This document shows, one piece after another, positions 23,434 through 37,522 of a DNA stretch of 64,000 nt. A model generated the notes under the pieces. That model saw only the letters and a program-made list of their open reading frames with translations, was not told where the DNA came from and ran no database searches. The stretch is from Carya illinoinensis (Eukaryota; Streptophyta; Magnoliopsida; Fagales; Juglandaceae): the NCBI RefSeq assembly GCF_018687715.1, contig NC_056765.1:24176394-24240393 (forward strand), in the 5' to 3' direction. Position numbers and translations under genes: made by a program. Numbering within the stretch: position 1 is the first letter of the stretch; every line of letters starts with the position of its first letter.

Positions 23434-23769
23434 GTAAATCGTTATTAATTCTCTGTGGATTAAAAATCTCTGGTTCATGAGTCCGGTTTCTTCTTCACAG
23501 TTTTGGAGCTATATTATGTTTAGCCATAACATCACATAATTAGGTATAAGGTTTAATGCCAAATCCAAATTTTAATTTCCTTTCTTTAGGTAGATCTATG
23601 CACATGCTAGAAACCTTTCATTTCCTTACAACAATTGCTGCTAATTAATTAGGTAAATTAAGTGGTGGCACCTTGGTTATGCAGGAGAATGTAAACCTGC
23701 TGCCAATGGCTTTCTTGAGCTCTTCACCCTACGGTGTTATTTTATATTCCTGAATTCCGTGTGTAAGAG

Positions 23770-23807
23770 CAGTTTTATGGAATTAATTATCAAATTCCAT
23801 AAAACTG
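23770..23807 (+). repeat. Perfect 15-bp stem-loop
   Basis: CAGTTTTATGGAATT (23770-23784) pairs exactly with 23793-23807 across an 8-base loop. Confidence 0.9.
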
Positions 23808-23994
23808 AAGTGAAACATGGGAAATATGTTTGATTTTTCCCACTGTTGAGACTGATGCAGCTCCTTGGGGATCAATTAACCACTAATTGTCTTCCCTTAG
23901 TTCTGTTAGATGTTGATGGAAATTAACTTACCTGTTTATATTTGTTGTATTAACATGAAGTATGAAGCACAAACATACACACACACACATGGGA

Positions 23995-24000
<6 letters not shown>

Positions 24001-24086
<86 letters not shown>
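24001..24086 (+). repeat. (TA)n microsatellite
   Basis: About 80 bases of nearly pure TA repeat, within the giant CACTA element. Confidence 0.97.
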
Positions 24087-24089
<3 letters not shown>

Positions 24090-24898
24090 ACGATTAATCC
24101 GTACCAAGTTGGGTTACAACACGGACTACTGGCACGAAAAGCCTCCGTAATGCCTCAACTCAGATATATTCCACTGCATGGGAGGCATGAAATCGATCAC
24201 TTGTAATCAGTTCACTGAGATCTGAATGTAGAACTCGAATCCATCTTGTTTTTCGGAAAAAATTTTACTCTGGTCTAACACACTTATTCAGTGGGGGTTT
24301 TAAATATGGGATTCCTTCTTACATATATTGGCTTATCTGTACGGAGCAGGTGAGTGAGTAAGCCAACAAGAAAACAGGGTAGTTGTTGTTACTCAAAGTG
24401 CTCAGTCTCTTATAATTGTCCTGCCCTGTTTTCACCCAGCTGTGTAATTAATTAAAATAATTTGTTACCACCGTCAATCGTAGATAACTTTGTACCCCTG
24501 ACTTGAAAAAATTTCTGGCATCAATGACATAGTACTAATTACCCACAGTATCCCATAGTTCAAGGTTAACTGTGGTTCCAGCAACCACCACATTAGCACT
24601 AAGTAGTTGTCGAATACCCACGAGACACATAAAGGATTAGGATTGAGAAGTAGAAAACATCATCTATACTTATATTTATATATATGATAACAATGTTTAA
24701 TTTCAGACTTTCTTGTAGTTGCTGGATGTGTAAATTATAATAGTATCAAGTAATTAATTAACATAACACTAACATATTGCTGAATGTATTGCCCTGTATA
24801 AGTTATGGGCATGCATGTATTTCCAACGGCTCGATGACCAACTGGGTCACACTTGATGTTGTTTGCCATCCTCATAAGAAAAGCCCCTCTTGACACTC

Positions 24899-24932
24899 TT
24901 TTAATGAAAAGGAAGCTTCCTTTTCATTAAAA
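24899..24932 (+). repeat. Spacer-free perfect 34-bp palindrome
   Basis: The 17-base arm TTTTAATGAAAAGGAAG is followed at once by its exact complement, centred on AAGCTT. There is no loop. Confidence 0.93.
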
Positions 24933-25010
24933 TCCCAGCAGAGCTTCCTGACCGATGCTGGGCTTTACTTCCATTTCTCAGCTCAAACCCTATATATGAT
25001 GATATATCTT

Positions 25011-25011
<1 letters not shown>

Positions 25012-25057
<46 letters not shown>
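25012..25057 (+). repeat. (CT)n microsatellite
   Basis: More than 20 CT dinucleotides, within the non-coding left part of the giant element. Confidence 0.95.
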
Positions 25058-25059
<2 letters not shown>

Positions 25060-28000
25060 AGCCAAAATACAACTACATAACAGATTTTCAATGTGGTGAT
25101 TAAAGAAATGGTTGCAGCAAGTTATGTATTCCTGACTTTGAGGTTGAGTTCCAATTTAATTAGTATAGAAAAGGATGGGTGAATGGTGTGATAATTTCTC
25201 AATATGGGAATCTAGCCTAGCACCTTAATATCAGCAGTTCCTGTTTCAAAAAAATGAGGAACTGCTAATGGGTTTCTGTTCCTTTATGGGGAAGGCCTAC
25301 ATGACCTACAAGTAGCGGAAGGCCCAACTATCAATGGGGTGTATTGGTTGTTAGTTGGTTAAGTATTGTTGGCTGTCAGAGATAGATTAAACTATACGAA
25401 TACTAAGAAAAAATAACAGTCATAGTAACTCTACTCTCCAAAACTCTATGAGTTCGAGTAACCATCACTGTCTCTAGAATTGAGATCAACCTCCTCATAG
25501 GTTTTTTCCACAAGCATGTTCTAAATTCTAAATAGTTGGTACATTTCGAATGCATCGGGAATTCATGCTCTGGTCCCATTTGAGTTTAATCATCTATTTA
25601 ACTCATCAGGATCTCGCCATGGAGAGGCTGTAGGCTGGCTGTCTTAGTAAATATCATATGCCTCACAGGATCCTATACATATCTATGCATGTTTCTGACT
25701 CAACCATGAATGTCCCATGTGAGGCAGCAGGATTATGGGTATTTTGCAACAAAAATCCTGAATTGTGATAAAAAAAAATCCTTATATTTGCATGTAAATA
25801 CAATTTACGCTAAAATAATCTGGGAACATGTGAGCATCAGGTGTGTGTAGTGCATGTATATTGTAGATATGTTAAAATATCTACAATATCATTATCTGAG
25901 TTGGATATACAGTGGTCTTTCCTCAGTATTTGGTTGTATAAATTGATGTGCTTAGTTTGTCGAAGTTCACTACATCCTGTTTTAATTACACCAGTACTAC
26001 TGGATTAATTTACTGTATAAAACTGGGTGTTCTTGCGTTTTGGGTTTAATACTGCCTCCACTATAGTTCAGCACAATATGAAACTTTGGTTTGCATTCTG
26101 AAAGTCTCCGTTGTAGCTTGTCTTTCATTTTTATTCGAAATGACATGTAAAAATTCTGCTGGAAGTATGAACTGTCGATATGGTATCCTTAGGTTGGCTT
26201 ACCTTTTTTTCTGTGCTATAACCACCTCACCGTTAAGCACGAGTTGTATGAAATGGTTTTTTGCTACACATACAAGTGTTGGTTAGGAAATTATGTTTGG
26301 CTAAACCAGTTTAAAATGACATAACTATGTTAATTTCGTAAATACTTGCTAATTTTGTTCTATATTGTCTATCTAAGTTGCTTATATTTGAGTGTTTCTA
26401 ACGTACTGGTTTTATTATAATGTCTAATTCATTCACATCTATCTAGTGCGTATTCACTGTCTATTTATTATACTGTTCTCAATCATTCGTAAGAGGCCTC
26501 GATCTAGGTATAGACATGAAACTGAAGTTGATATTAATATTGTTCATATTATTGGTCGATGAACTACGGTTGTGTTCAGTTGTCTTTAACACTCAAACTT
26601 TCATCTGACATCAAGCATTCTAAACTAGTATAAACATTGTTTGGTTAGTTGCTCTCTGTTGTTCTATAGCAACTCGGGTTAGGCAACATGATTGGTCCAT
26701 GAATAAAAGTGATAACTACAGTTTTGCCTGCTTAATAGTCAGTTACATAATGTCACTTTATGTCACGGAACATTCCTGTTGGACCATGTTGTCATATCTG
26801 GAAAATCTCTAGCAACCAATGAGGAATATTCTGGCAGATTTATTATAAGTTTTCCTCATCACAATATTTTGCCATTTCCTTCAAGTTTTGCTCTCTAGTT
26901 GATAGCATCTGAGTAGGCTGAATTAGGGATGTATTTGGTAACTCATCCGATTGATTTTGATTCTACTTCAGATTTGTTATTAAGCTAAAATGGTTACAAC
27001 TGATTGTTGCTATTTTCCCGTGTCTTGTATATAGTTTTATGGTTTTTCCATCCATTATCCACTCATATATTCTTCCCTTGTCATTTCTTTCTGCCATTTT
27101 TTGGCTTCACAGGGTGTTGTTGTGAAGTGTCCGCTCTATTGGTTCAACACAAAGGTTAGTATCTTTGTGTGGAAACCCTTGCTTCAAGTTACCTTAATAT
27201 GCTTGATGGGTTATTTTTGCCATATAATGTACTTTTTTTCTTTCAGAATATATATATTTTCTATTGGTTTAATGCATAAACAAACCCTATAACATTTATC
27301 ATCCCATATGTTGTTATTTATATTGTTATCAGAAATTCATGTGGAGTGTGTATAAACTTTCCATTGGAAATGATCATGTTTATTATATGTTGGTTAGTGT
27401 CATATCTTGACTGATTGGATATAGCATTGGCCATCACGGTATATGCATGTAGGTAAATTTACTTACCTACACACCATGTCATGAAACTTTTCTTAGCTTT
27501 GCAATATAATGGTCATGTTATTTGTCAATGACACATGGTTGTCATTGACTCTACTGGGTGTCAGAGCACATTGCATGCATAGCATGTACTTCACATGTTT
27601 GCATTATGCTTCAAGCACCACAGAATTACACATTTTATATTATTCTCTCCATTATAAAATAGATTCTGCTCTGAAATCAGAAAGGTTGGCCATCTTTCAA
27701 CTAGATTTTTTTTGATGCAAGATTTTTTCAGGGAACAATAACATCCCTTTAGATGCCATCCTAAAGCAGGCTTCCCATTCTAGGGCTTCAATATGGCAAA
27801 CAATGGGAATAGAGTTGTTTGCAAATATTCAGGATCTGTAGAATCCAGAAAGGAATTTAAATGTTAGGATAGTTCCCCTTCATTGATATTAGAGTTTCTA
27901 GATTTTATGTTATTCTCCCAAATTTAATTTTATATGTCTTTCCATGCATATTGGACTGCTGACTTCAATGGAGCTATTTTGAAGTCATATAGTACATTGG

Positions 28001-28115
28001 ATTCCATAAACCCTCTTGAAAGCCCCAAATGTTTCTACAAATCCACACCCCATTGCAAGCATGAATATAAGGCTACATTATGATACAACCCCAAATTAGT
28101 GTCTTCTGGGGGTTA

Positions 28116-28144
28116 TATTGGACAGTTATGTCAACTGTCCAATA
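28116..28144 (+). repeat. Perfect 12-bp stem-loop
   Basis: TATTGGACAGTT pairs exactly with AACTGTCCAATA across a 5-base loop. The word ACAGTTGGA recurs in the hairpin at 33520-33549. Confidence 0.85.
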
Positions 28145-28806
28145 GGTATATAACGTTTTAAAATTTATTACGTTGCCAAATAAGGTCTTTCCTGGGGCTG
28201 ATTTTCCTCAAATTGAAAACATACATCTAAGTTGAAAGCTCTTTTCCAGCTGGCATTAATGTATAGTTTGTGAGGTTTAAATGCAATATTTTCTTGAACG
28301 TAAGCAAGCAGAGCCATATAATTAATTATAACTTTTCATAGGTAGGAATGTTGTATTCCTTGACAACATTCTTTCTTCTTCATTATAGTAAGGATCAATT
28401 TATAATATGCACAATTCACTTTATTGTTATTTATACTCGGATCTAGAGAGTAGGGCATATCATCCATAAAACTAAATTGGTGGTGTCCAATAGGATTGAG
28501 CCCATTTACTAGTCGGGTATCCTGACACCGCCTTTAGTAACAACTGTAGTTCATGTCATCCAATGTTCACCCATAAATCCGAGTAACCCCCTTCAATATC
28601 ATGTATAAAGCAGTTATAAATCCATACGAAGTGACCTTGATCTTACCACTCCAATGAAACTTTGACTTTACCTTCGCATGCTGGTTGGGGCTTTCCTTCA
28701 ACTAGTTTCGTGATAATGGATATACTTGCTTTCTTTAACCTTCATATTCAAACCAGAATTTTCTCATATCCTTGTTAACTTGTACCATTCCTTGTCACAC
28801 ATACAG

Positions 28807-31800
28807 ATGGATAAGGCTTGGATGCATATTGAAGATAGATTGCGCTCTAACAAATATGCTGAAGGCGTCAAACATTTCATAGAGCTGGCAAAGGCCCATG
28901 CACCGGGTAGAGACTGCATTAGGTGTCCATGTAGGAGATGTCGAAATCGAACTTTCCATCCCATTTCATTGGTTCAGGATCACTTGTTCATCGTAGGTAT
29001 TGATACATCTTATTCTGCATGGATTTTCCACGGCGAGGAGGAAACAAAAAATGAGGTAGAATTTTCGGATGAAGAAGTTCTTGATGATGGTAACTACAAT
29101 GACTACATTGATGATGTAGATGAGATGTTAGATGACATCCGTGTGGGATCCTTTATGGATAATTCTGGTAGAACAGAATTTCATGTAGACGACGGGGCTT
29201 CACGACACACCACTGAGTCTCCGATACTGGGTAATTTTGACAAGTTGCTGGAAAATGCATGAAAGCCACTTTATCCAAACTGCACCAACTTTTCAAAACT
29301 ATCATTCATAGTCAAGTTGCTTCACATAAAGACAGTTGGGGGTTGGACTGTGAAGTCTTTTGACATGGTTATTAAGCTGTTGCAAGCAGCATTTCCTCAA
29401 GCACTGTTCCCCGCCTCATACCACGATGCTCGCCGCTTACAGCAGGGTTTGGGATTTAGTTACACAAAGATCCATGTATGCCCAAATGATTGTGCATTGT
29501 TTTGGAAAGATCATGCTGATAAAGACGAGTGCCCTAAATGTAATGCATCTAGGTGGGCCGTAAGTACAACAAACCAACAGAGGATACCCCGAAAAGTCCT
29601 CCAATATTTCCCTTTGAAGCCGCGGTTGCAAAGGCTGTTTATGTCTAAAAAGACTGCCCAATCCATGAGATGGCATGTAGAAGAGCGTGTTGACGACCCC
29701 AACTTCATGAGACATCCAGCTGATTCTACTGTATGGAAAGATTTTGATAACAAACATCCTTGGTTTGCTCAAGATCCTCGTAATGTCAGACTTGGTCTAG
29801 CGAGTGATGGGTTCAACCCATTTAATAATATGAGCAAACCGTACAACATTTGGCCTGTGCTACTTGTGCCGTACAACTTGCCACCTTGGTTATGCATGAA
29901 AGATCCATACGTGATGATGTCATTATTGATCCCTGGACCAAAGGCACCGGGAAATGATATTGATGTGTTCTTGCGTCCCCTAATAGATGAGTTAACAGAA
30001 TTATGGGTAGAGGGAATTCATACATATGATGCATACAAACGAGAATCTTTTCAATTGAGGGCTGCGTTACTCTGGACCATAAATGACTTTCCTGCATACG
30101 CAAATCTTTCCGGTTGGAGCACGAAGGGTAAGTTGGCATGCCCTACATGTAACTTTGAAACAGATTCTTTATGGCTTGTGCATGGCCGAAAACATTGTTA
30201 CATGGGCCATCGTCGGTGGTTGGTGCTAGATCATAGTTGGAGAAGGAAAAAGGCAGCTTTTAATGGTAAGGATGAACATCGTCTCAAACCGAAAATTGTG
30301 GAGGGACAAGCTTTAATGGAGCAATTACATGAGGTCTCAAATGTGTAGTTTGGTAAATTATTAAAGAAGAGGAAACGTACACCGAATGAACTTAATTGGA
30401 CAAAAAAAAGTATCTTCTTTGACCTACCGTACTGGTTAGACTTGGGATTGTGACATAACTTGGATGTCATGCATATTGAGAAAAATATTTGTGATAACGT
30501 TTTGGGAACCTTGATGAATATTGAAGGCAAAAGCAAGGACACCGCTACTGCGCGTAGGGATTTGGAAGATCTTGCACTGAGGAAAGAATTACATCTACAG
30601 CATCATGGTAATCAAACTTCTATAAGTCTTGGTTGTTATATGTTAAACGTAAATGAGAGGAGGAGATTTTGTGCACGCTTGTCATAAGTTAAATTTCCTG
30701 ACGGGTTTGCCTCGAATATTGCCCGGTGTGTCAACTTTTCTGAAGGAAAAATCATGGGTATGAAGAGTCATGATTGTCATATCTTGATGCAATATTTGTT
30801 GCCGGTTGTTATTGGTGGGTACCTACGACCTGATGTGCTTCGATGTTTAATAGAGTTGTGTTCGTTTTTCAAGGAATTATGTGGTCGAACACTAGACATA
30901 ATAGTGTTGAAACGGCTTCAAGCTAATATTCCAATCATTCTTTGTAAATTGGAAATGATATTCCCACCTACATTTTTCGATATCATGGTGCACCTTGCTA
31001 TTCATCTGCCAGATGAGGCTTTGCTAGTAGGACTTGTCCAATACAGGTGGATGTACCCTTTCGAGTGGTATATGGGTAAGTTCAAACGGTATGTCCGCAA
31101 CAGAGCCCATCCAGAAGGCTCAATTGCAGAGGCATATTTGCATGTGGAGTGCCTGACATTTTGCTCTATGTACCTGAATGATATCGAGACTAGACATAAC
31201 CGAGAGGAACAGAACATTGACACAGTTGGGCAGAGCTCCCTAGATCCAAGTTTATCGGTTTTCTCCCAAAAGGTTCGACCTCTAGGGGCAGCCCAAATTT
31301 CAAAATTAGATGAAGCTCTGTTGGCCAAGGCCACGTGGTATGTCCTTAATAATTGCCCGGAGATTGAGGACTATTTAGAGTAAGTACACCCTTGTAACGC
31401 TTGTTCAACATTCTACTTCATGTTCGTCATGTTGAATACGTTATTAAAGCATGATTCTTTGTAGGGACCACGGTAACAAGATGCAAGCAGAGGACCCAAG
31501 TAACTTCGAGCATAGACACCAAATGCAATTCCCATTGTGGTTCAGAACACGTGTATGTCATTCTCTTTTTTCATTTACAAATCATTATCATTTATAAAAG
31601 TTATAACGTCACTTTCTATATGTGCGTAATGACATGTCAACTATCCATGTTAGATTGCCGAGTTGCATGCAATGACTCCCCCCGTGGTGACCGATGACAT
31701 ATTTGCTTTAGCATGTGGTCCAGATCCATTGGTCGCGAGATATGCCGGTTGTATAATGAATGGAATTCGATTTCACACAAAGGAGCTTGAAGGGCGTCGC

Positions 31801-32502
31801 CGCACCCAAAACAGTGGGGTTGTTGTTCATGGCGACCATGAAGGAGTGCCTATTGACTTCTACGGAGTGTTGCAAGACATCATAGAATTACGCTATATGG
31901 GGTGGCGTAAGTGTTTCTTGTTTAAATGTGAATGGTGGGACATTAGTGATAGAAGAAGGGGGATACATGTTGCGGACCACTTCACGAGTGTTAATACTTC
32001 TAGGCAATGGTATAAAGATGATCCGTTTGCCCTCGCATGCCAAACGTTGCAAGTATTCTACATCAAGGACCCGAATTGGGGGGGAAGTTGGCATGCGGTA
32101 CACAAGATAACCAATAGGAATGTTTACAATATTCGCCACAAGACATCGGACTTGCATGATGATGCTAATGATGATGATGATTGGTCGGACACTCTTGAAA
32201 CTGAAGATGAGAGTGATACTGATGTTATTCATTATGGTGCAGTTAATGAAACCAGCCCGGAGACGCACGAGTCATTGACCCGAGGAGATTCAGACAACTT
32301 GCCGTTACATCCGTCAACCATGTCACCTGAACAATTGTGCCGAGAAACTGACGATGAGGATTGTGTTGATGATGAAGACCTTAACCGGCAATTTATGATG
32401 GAGAACATGCCTGCTGCGGATTGTGATGGTACTGATGTAAAACCTCAATTCCATTGCCCGGACTATTTTAGATTGATGGTTTATCATCAGAATTTTATTT
32501 AA
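28807..32502 (+). pseudogene. TNP2-type CACTA transposase, three exons, four in-frame stops
   Basis: Exons 28807-31379, 31465-31552 and 31654-32502 join in phase, with the same exon-2 length (88 nt) as the gene at 8763-12373. Domains in order: MDKAWM start with CPCRRCRNR and DHLFIVGID; tnp2 core with FPLKPRLQRLF, ASDGFNPF, MSLLIPGPKAPGNDIDVFL, FPAYANLSGWSTKGKLACP and NLDVMHIEKNICDNVL; then DUF4218-like VQYRWMYPFEWYMGKFKR and, in exon 3, DUF4216-like NSGVVVHGDHEGVPIDFYG. Stops at 29260-29262 (TGA), 30346-30348 (TAG), 30451-30453 (TGA) and 30685-30687 (TAA) all lie in one unbroken frame. Each is explained by a C-to-T change. No frameshift was seen. The protein cannot be made as is. Confidence 0.9.
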
Positions 32503-32742
32503 TACATGTAGTCTATAATTAATGGAGGCTTATGTTAATCAATTCTACATAGCTATTGAAATGGCATTAAATGCTTCCATTGTTGTTATCATGAATACAT
32601 GCAAATTAGGAGAAGTGGATGTTTGACACACATGCTTTTTGTTATTCTATTATATTACTATCATGTAACACTAATAATGTTATATATTATTAGTTAATTT
32701 TTATTGGTGCTTGACAGCTGTTTTTATTTCCTCCGTTTGCAG

Positions 32743-32863
32743 ACAGCGCCTGACTGTCTCAATTCCAAGATCATATGAGCACTTCATGTATGCCCGTGTG
32801 AAGCATAAGATAGATGAAGAAGTGGTCCAGCCTGGTTGCTCTCTCTACTTTGACTTGGAATGA
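32743..32863 (+). other. Unrecognised exon-like open segment
   Basis: After an acceptor CTCCGTTTGCAG, an open segment encodes 39 residues (QRLTVSIPRSYEHFMYARVK and on to GCSLYFDLE) and ends in TGA. The composition is protein-like and unlike the AT-rich surroundings. It could be a last exon of a captured host gene or an extra 3' exon of the transposase transcript. I do not recognise the family. Confidence 0.35.
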
Positions 32864-34175
32864 GGAAACTTTGGTAATCAGAGGATTAGTTATCCCATTT
32901 TGTATATGTTGAATGTTGCTTGTTTTGCTTCACATGATGTTTGGAATATAACATGCCAATGATCTTCCATGCTATGCTTGTGCAAATTTTCTTCCAACAG
33001 CAAATTTTTCATAGATTTAATTATTGATCTTATTGGTCATGCTGGTACCATGACCATAAATTCACTTTCAAGAAAGAAGAGTCCAAAACAGACACTAAGC
33101 TGTAAGCCCCTTAGTAAAATGACAAGGTCATCACATGCTCAATACACTGCCTCTTATATCCATCTACATTAAGATATAAGCAGACCACTGGTGGAAATGG
33201 TCTTCCATCATATATCTGGTGTTTTGAATATAAGCTGGGTACGCAAATTAGCATACTGCTGGTCTAGAACATATTCACGAGGGAAGGGATTGGAAGAAGC
33301 ACTGCAATCCACCAGAAACTAATTACCCCTGGTTGAGCAGGTCACACTGAATACCTGAGCCCTTTACAGATTTAAAATTGGTTATATATTATACAGATGG
33401 AGGCATAATAAGATTCAGATCAATGTTATTTTTATTTTATTAATCCGGTACAGGCATCAAATCTGGATATCAGTTTACTGACCAAAGTCACTCCCTAGTA
33501 TAATGTCCAGATCAATTCTATACAGTTGGACTGATGAATCCAACTGTATTGAATAATCTGGTGCTAACAAAAACATCCTCATAATCTAGAATATGTTGTC
33601 CCATCTTACTCAATGACATCGAGTAGTTCAAATAAATCTTACACAGAAGCCTAATAGAGTATTTTATTTGTGGTAGGGAAAAGTTGGTTGACAAACAAAA
33701 AAAGAAACACACTGGAAAATTAGCATAAATGGACGCTGCTTTCAATTAAAATTACTCACTGTCTCCACCATTTTCAGACCTGAACAATGTCAAATCAGTT
33801 ACCAACAGATTTCATTGAAATAATGGATGTAGCATGTATGGGAAACCTGTTATATACAAGGCATTGGATTAGCTAAAGTAGGCATTGCCTCAGTAGTCAA
33901 GAAATAATTAGAGGAACTAGTAGAGACTGCATGCAGCATGAAAGATGACCTCAATGCGACTAATGTGGGAAAGATGCAGCCAATGGTGGAAGTCTTTGAC
34001 CACCATTGTCATAGCATTCACCATATTACATGGCAGAGTAGAAAATGGATTAGAAAAATTTAATACATTTGTTTTATCGTATAGTATATGCTGAGTGTGT
34101 AACGTTTGGCTGAAAATATAAGTTTGAGCGTACAAAAAGTTCAATTAGATTAGTTTTGTCCAATTAAACTGATCG
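32864..34175. other. Non-coding stretch between the two genes of the giant element
   Basis: AT-rich with an 11-bp stem-loop at 33520-33549 (ATACAGTTGGA and its complement). No gene recognised. Confidence 0.4.
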
Positions 34176-34740
34176 AAAAGGGCATGAAAGGGGGATAAGG
34201 TAAACAATTCAAACATTAACATACTGCTACCATAGTAGCAATATGTTAATGGCAAGAAATGGGGGTGAGTTAATGTGATTTGTGTTCAGTTTGTTACAAA
34301 AAACTGAGCTAGAAGGGCATGAAAGGGGGATAACGTAGCAGTATGTTAATGGCAAGAAATGGGAGTGATTAAATGTGATTTGTGTTCAGTTTGTTACAAA
34401 AAACTGAGCTAAAAGGGCATGAAAGGGGGATAAGGTAGCAGTATGTTAAGGGCAAGAAATGGGGGTGAGTTAATGTGATTTGTGTTCAGTTTGTTACAAA
34501 AAACTGAGCTAAAAGGGCATGAAAGGGGGATAAGGTAGCAGTATGTTAATGGCAAGAAATGGGGGTATTTAAATGTGATTTGTGTTCAGTTTGTTACAAA
34601 AAACTGAGCTAAAAGGGCATGAAAGGGGGATAAGGTAGCAATATGTTAATGGCAAGAAATGGGGGTATTTAAATGTGATTTGTGTTCAGTTTGTTACAAT
34701 AAACTGAGCTAAAAGGGCATGAAAGGGGGATAAGGTAAAC
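34176..34740 (+). repeat. 100-bp tandem repeat (satellite), about five units
   Basis: The word AAAGGGCATGAAAGGGGGAT recurs at 34311 (variant), 34411, 34511, 34611 and 34711, an exact 100-base period. The first unit at 34176 is stretched to 135 bases by an extra segment, and a diverged unit follows near 34851. Each unit includes GTATGTTAATGGCAAGAAAT and TGTGATTTGTGTTCAGTTTG. Units are nearly identical, indicating recent expansion inside the giant CACTA element. Confidence 0.93.
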
Positions 34741-37522
34741 ATAAACTACTATGACATACCGCTTTGATAGTAGCAGAATGGAAAATGGCATGCAATAGAC
34801 CTAATAAAATAAATTTATTAGTGTTAGTTTTGTACAAACCTACTGAGATTAAAAGGGTATGAAAGGAGGATAAGGTAAACACCGACAAAAACTGATGCTT
34901 ATACTTGGTTATTCCATTTCTTGTATGGTAATGGCATGAAATGGACATGTTATAAAAAAGGCGTACACCAATACAAAGGTTGTGTTCAATCTCAAACCGA
35001 TGTAGAAGGTTGTTAAGATTGATAATTTACATGTTATCTGCCATATGATGGACATGTATTCACCATATTGGGCTATCTTGGATGTAAATATATTCTGATA
35101 AGGGAATTTTATCAGCACGCTAAACGGTCGATGTATCGGACATGTTGGAAAAAAGGCATAAATCTGGAAATTTAAATGAAGAATACACTACATTGATAAA
35201 TCGAGCTAAAAGGGAAATGGAATACCATCTGTTAAAATTAGGCATAAACCAATACTAGTAAGAGGGTTTTACTTCCATAAGTGGCATACTGGCTAATGTG
35301 AACTACGCTTATCTAAATTACGTTGAAACAATTCAAATGAAGTGGCAGTGATGATGGTATAATGTACGACATGGCTAAACAAGCATTATCATGGGTATAC
35401 GTGTATGTGTTATAGTAGAATAGGTTGATAATGAGATATAGCAAGCATTTTACCAAAGTTTATAATCGAAACAGTTCTGGCTGATTTGTTATATGCCAAG
35501 TGACCAGTACAAAAAATTACTTTTTAACATATTACAAAAGGTGGTGTCCAAAACACACACTAAATGCACCTAGTATGCCAATGGGTCCCACCGTGTATAA
35601 ATTTTGAGGCTTTTAGACAAGTGGTGTCCAAACAGATAAGTCTTGACTTGAATCATATTACATCTCATCAGGGGTATATATAATGTAAACTGGGCAGAAA
35701 ATGGTGTCTCAAATACTTGTTTTATCTTTCAATTAAAATGCCATCTGGGGCCCAGCAATATTTAATAGACACATGGCCTTGTGTCCAAATTGTTTGGTTG
35801 TCATCATTAACATCCTGACAAGATACTCCCTGTGATAATATGTCAAAGTCATTGAATCAGGTTTAAAAAAGGTAATTAGTTGTATAAAGCATGTTGCTTG
35901 CAGCCTTAAATAAAAGAAATAGATATCATTGGCGGCTAATTCATTATTAAACCCCACATAAATACTAACCCAGTACGTTTTAATATACACCACATCAAGC
36001 TGGGCAGCCCCTTCTCAAATACATGCTTGAAATAACACTTAGCCACACATATATAATTAGACACATGGCTAAGCTGTAAGTCCATACGCGGGAAACTAAA
36101 ATTTCACAGTAGCTGGCGGTTCTTTTAACTTGCTGAAAACATGTGAGCTCGTGCCAGTGTCTGAGTCGGAAGTGACAGAAGCTGGCTTTTCATCATAGAT
36201 TTGTGGCCGGGTACCTAAGGGCAGAAAAGTGGTGAGTTTGCTCTGGGTTCCAGTGGGCTTTTTCTCATATAAGCACTGAGAAAAGGGTTACACACTGAAT
36301 ATACAAGGATAAACACACACTGAAGCCTACTTATAAAAAAAAAGTACTCACTGAAGCCTGGAATCCGCAAGAAAACCTTGGTCTCATTGACACAGCTCTT
36401 CCTCTTCTCTACCAAACAAACCAACATTTTGAAGAAAAGGTAAACCCTATTTTCACCCCACAATCACATCCTTAGTTTCCACGATGCAAATGTCTTTTTT
36501 GCATGATGGTTTTTCTGTGGGACATATAATGTTCATTATAAAAATGCCTCTTTTAACAGAAGAATATAGCTTTCAGGTTGCTATGAAAGTTGATTTCATA
36601 CAATGCGCTTTTCATATATTGTAGGAAATCTTACTTTTTGCACGAAGGGTAAGTCCAATATATGGGTTTGCATATTACCCATAATTAGAAGAACAGAGTA
36701 CTAACATGTTTGGTGGGGTGGTAGTCAGATTCAGACCTAGTAGTTAACATCTAGATGGTACATTGTCAGGCATTGTTGCTAAGTATAGTGAAGCCATTTA
36801 GGCTAGCTGCATACTCGGAAGGTATAAAGAGAGGTTTAGAGCAAAACCTCAATATGAGGTGCTTGGGGTTTGTTTGTCCAAATAATGGGGAAAATGGCTA
36901 CTTAAATAAGTAAAGTTGCTAAAATGTGACAAGTCCAGGGATTTTAAAAGGAGACAATTGAACTTCCAAACTCTAGTTATCATAGGTTGAACTTCCCGGT
37001 ATAATCCATGAAGTTGAGTGCTAAACTGAACTGTTTACAGTATAGGGTGTATCTTTTTTGATCTTCCAACCGCATCCAAGGTGTTAAGTATATTTGTCAT
37101 GTGAAAAGGGGCAGCAATGTAGTTCCAAATAAGTAGCTAATGGGTTAGATTATAACTAGGAAAAATTAGAGAGAATAGATGCCTTACATGGTGTTTGGGA
37201 AATGAAAGGGGGGACATATTTTTCCCCCTGTTGCAGGTTTCTGTGAAAAGTTGAACAAGTTTTCACATTTAAAAAAAGAGGGGTCAACTACAAATGATTT
37301 CAATTTTGTAACCTGAGGAGACGATGGCAGATTTGCAGGCACTTTCAAACATCCTTATTTTTTTAGAACAATGTAATGGTGGCTTCATAATCCGAATACA
37401 TAAAGTGAGGAAAAAGAAACAATAGAATTTTATAGTGGAGATAAATATTGTTACTTCACATGATTAGCTAAAACATATTTAGTCACATATTGTACTTATG
37501 GGAAAAACCATTGTAGGTCTTA
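34741..37522. other. Non-coding stretch upstream of the TNP1-like gene
   Basis: No protein family recognised. GGTGTCCAAA recurs near 35544 and 35624. Most is probably intergenic or intronic sequence of the giant element. Confidence 0.4.

Larger units (their letters stand above)
23434..28806. other. Long non-coding left part of the giant CACTA element
   Basis: No protein family recognised. It holds (TA)n and (CT)n tracts, the palindromes at 23770-23807, 24899-24932, 25860-25887, 27448-27471 and 28116-28144, and the possible small exon at 27113-27154. An acceptor CACATACAG directly precedes the transposase ATG, so at least part of this is likely intron. Confidence 0.5.

Noticed and set aside
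34176..34740. CRISPR-like array
   Set aside because: The 100-bp units are contiguous tandem repeats without unique spacers, in plant nuclear DNA.
34741..36470. Several short minus-strand frames
   Set aside because: No family, no splice context, and typical of AT-rich non-coding DNA.
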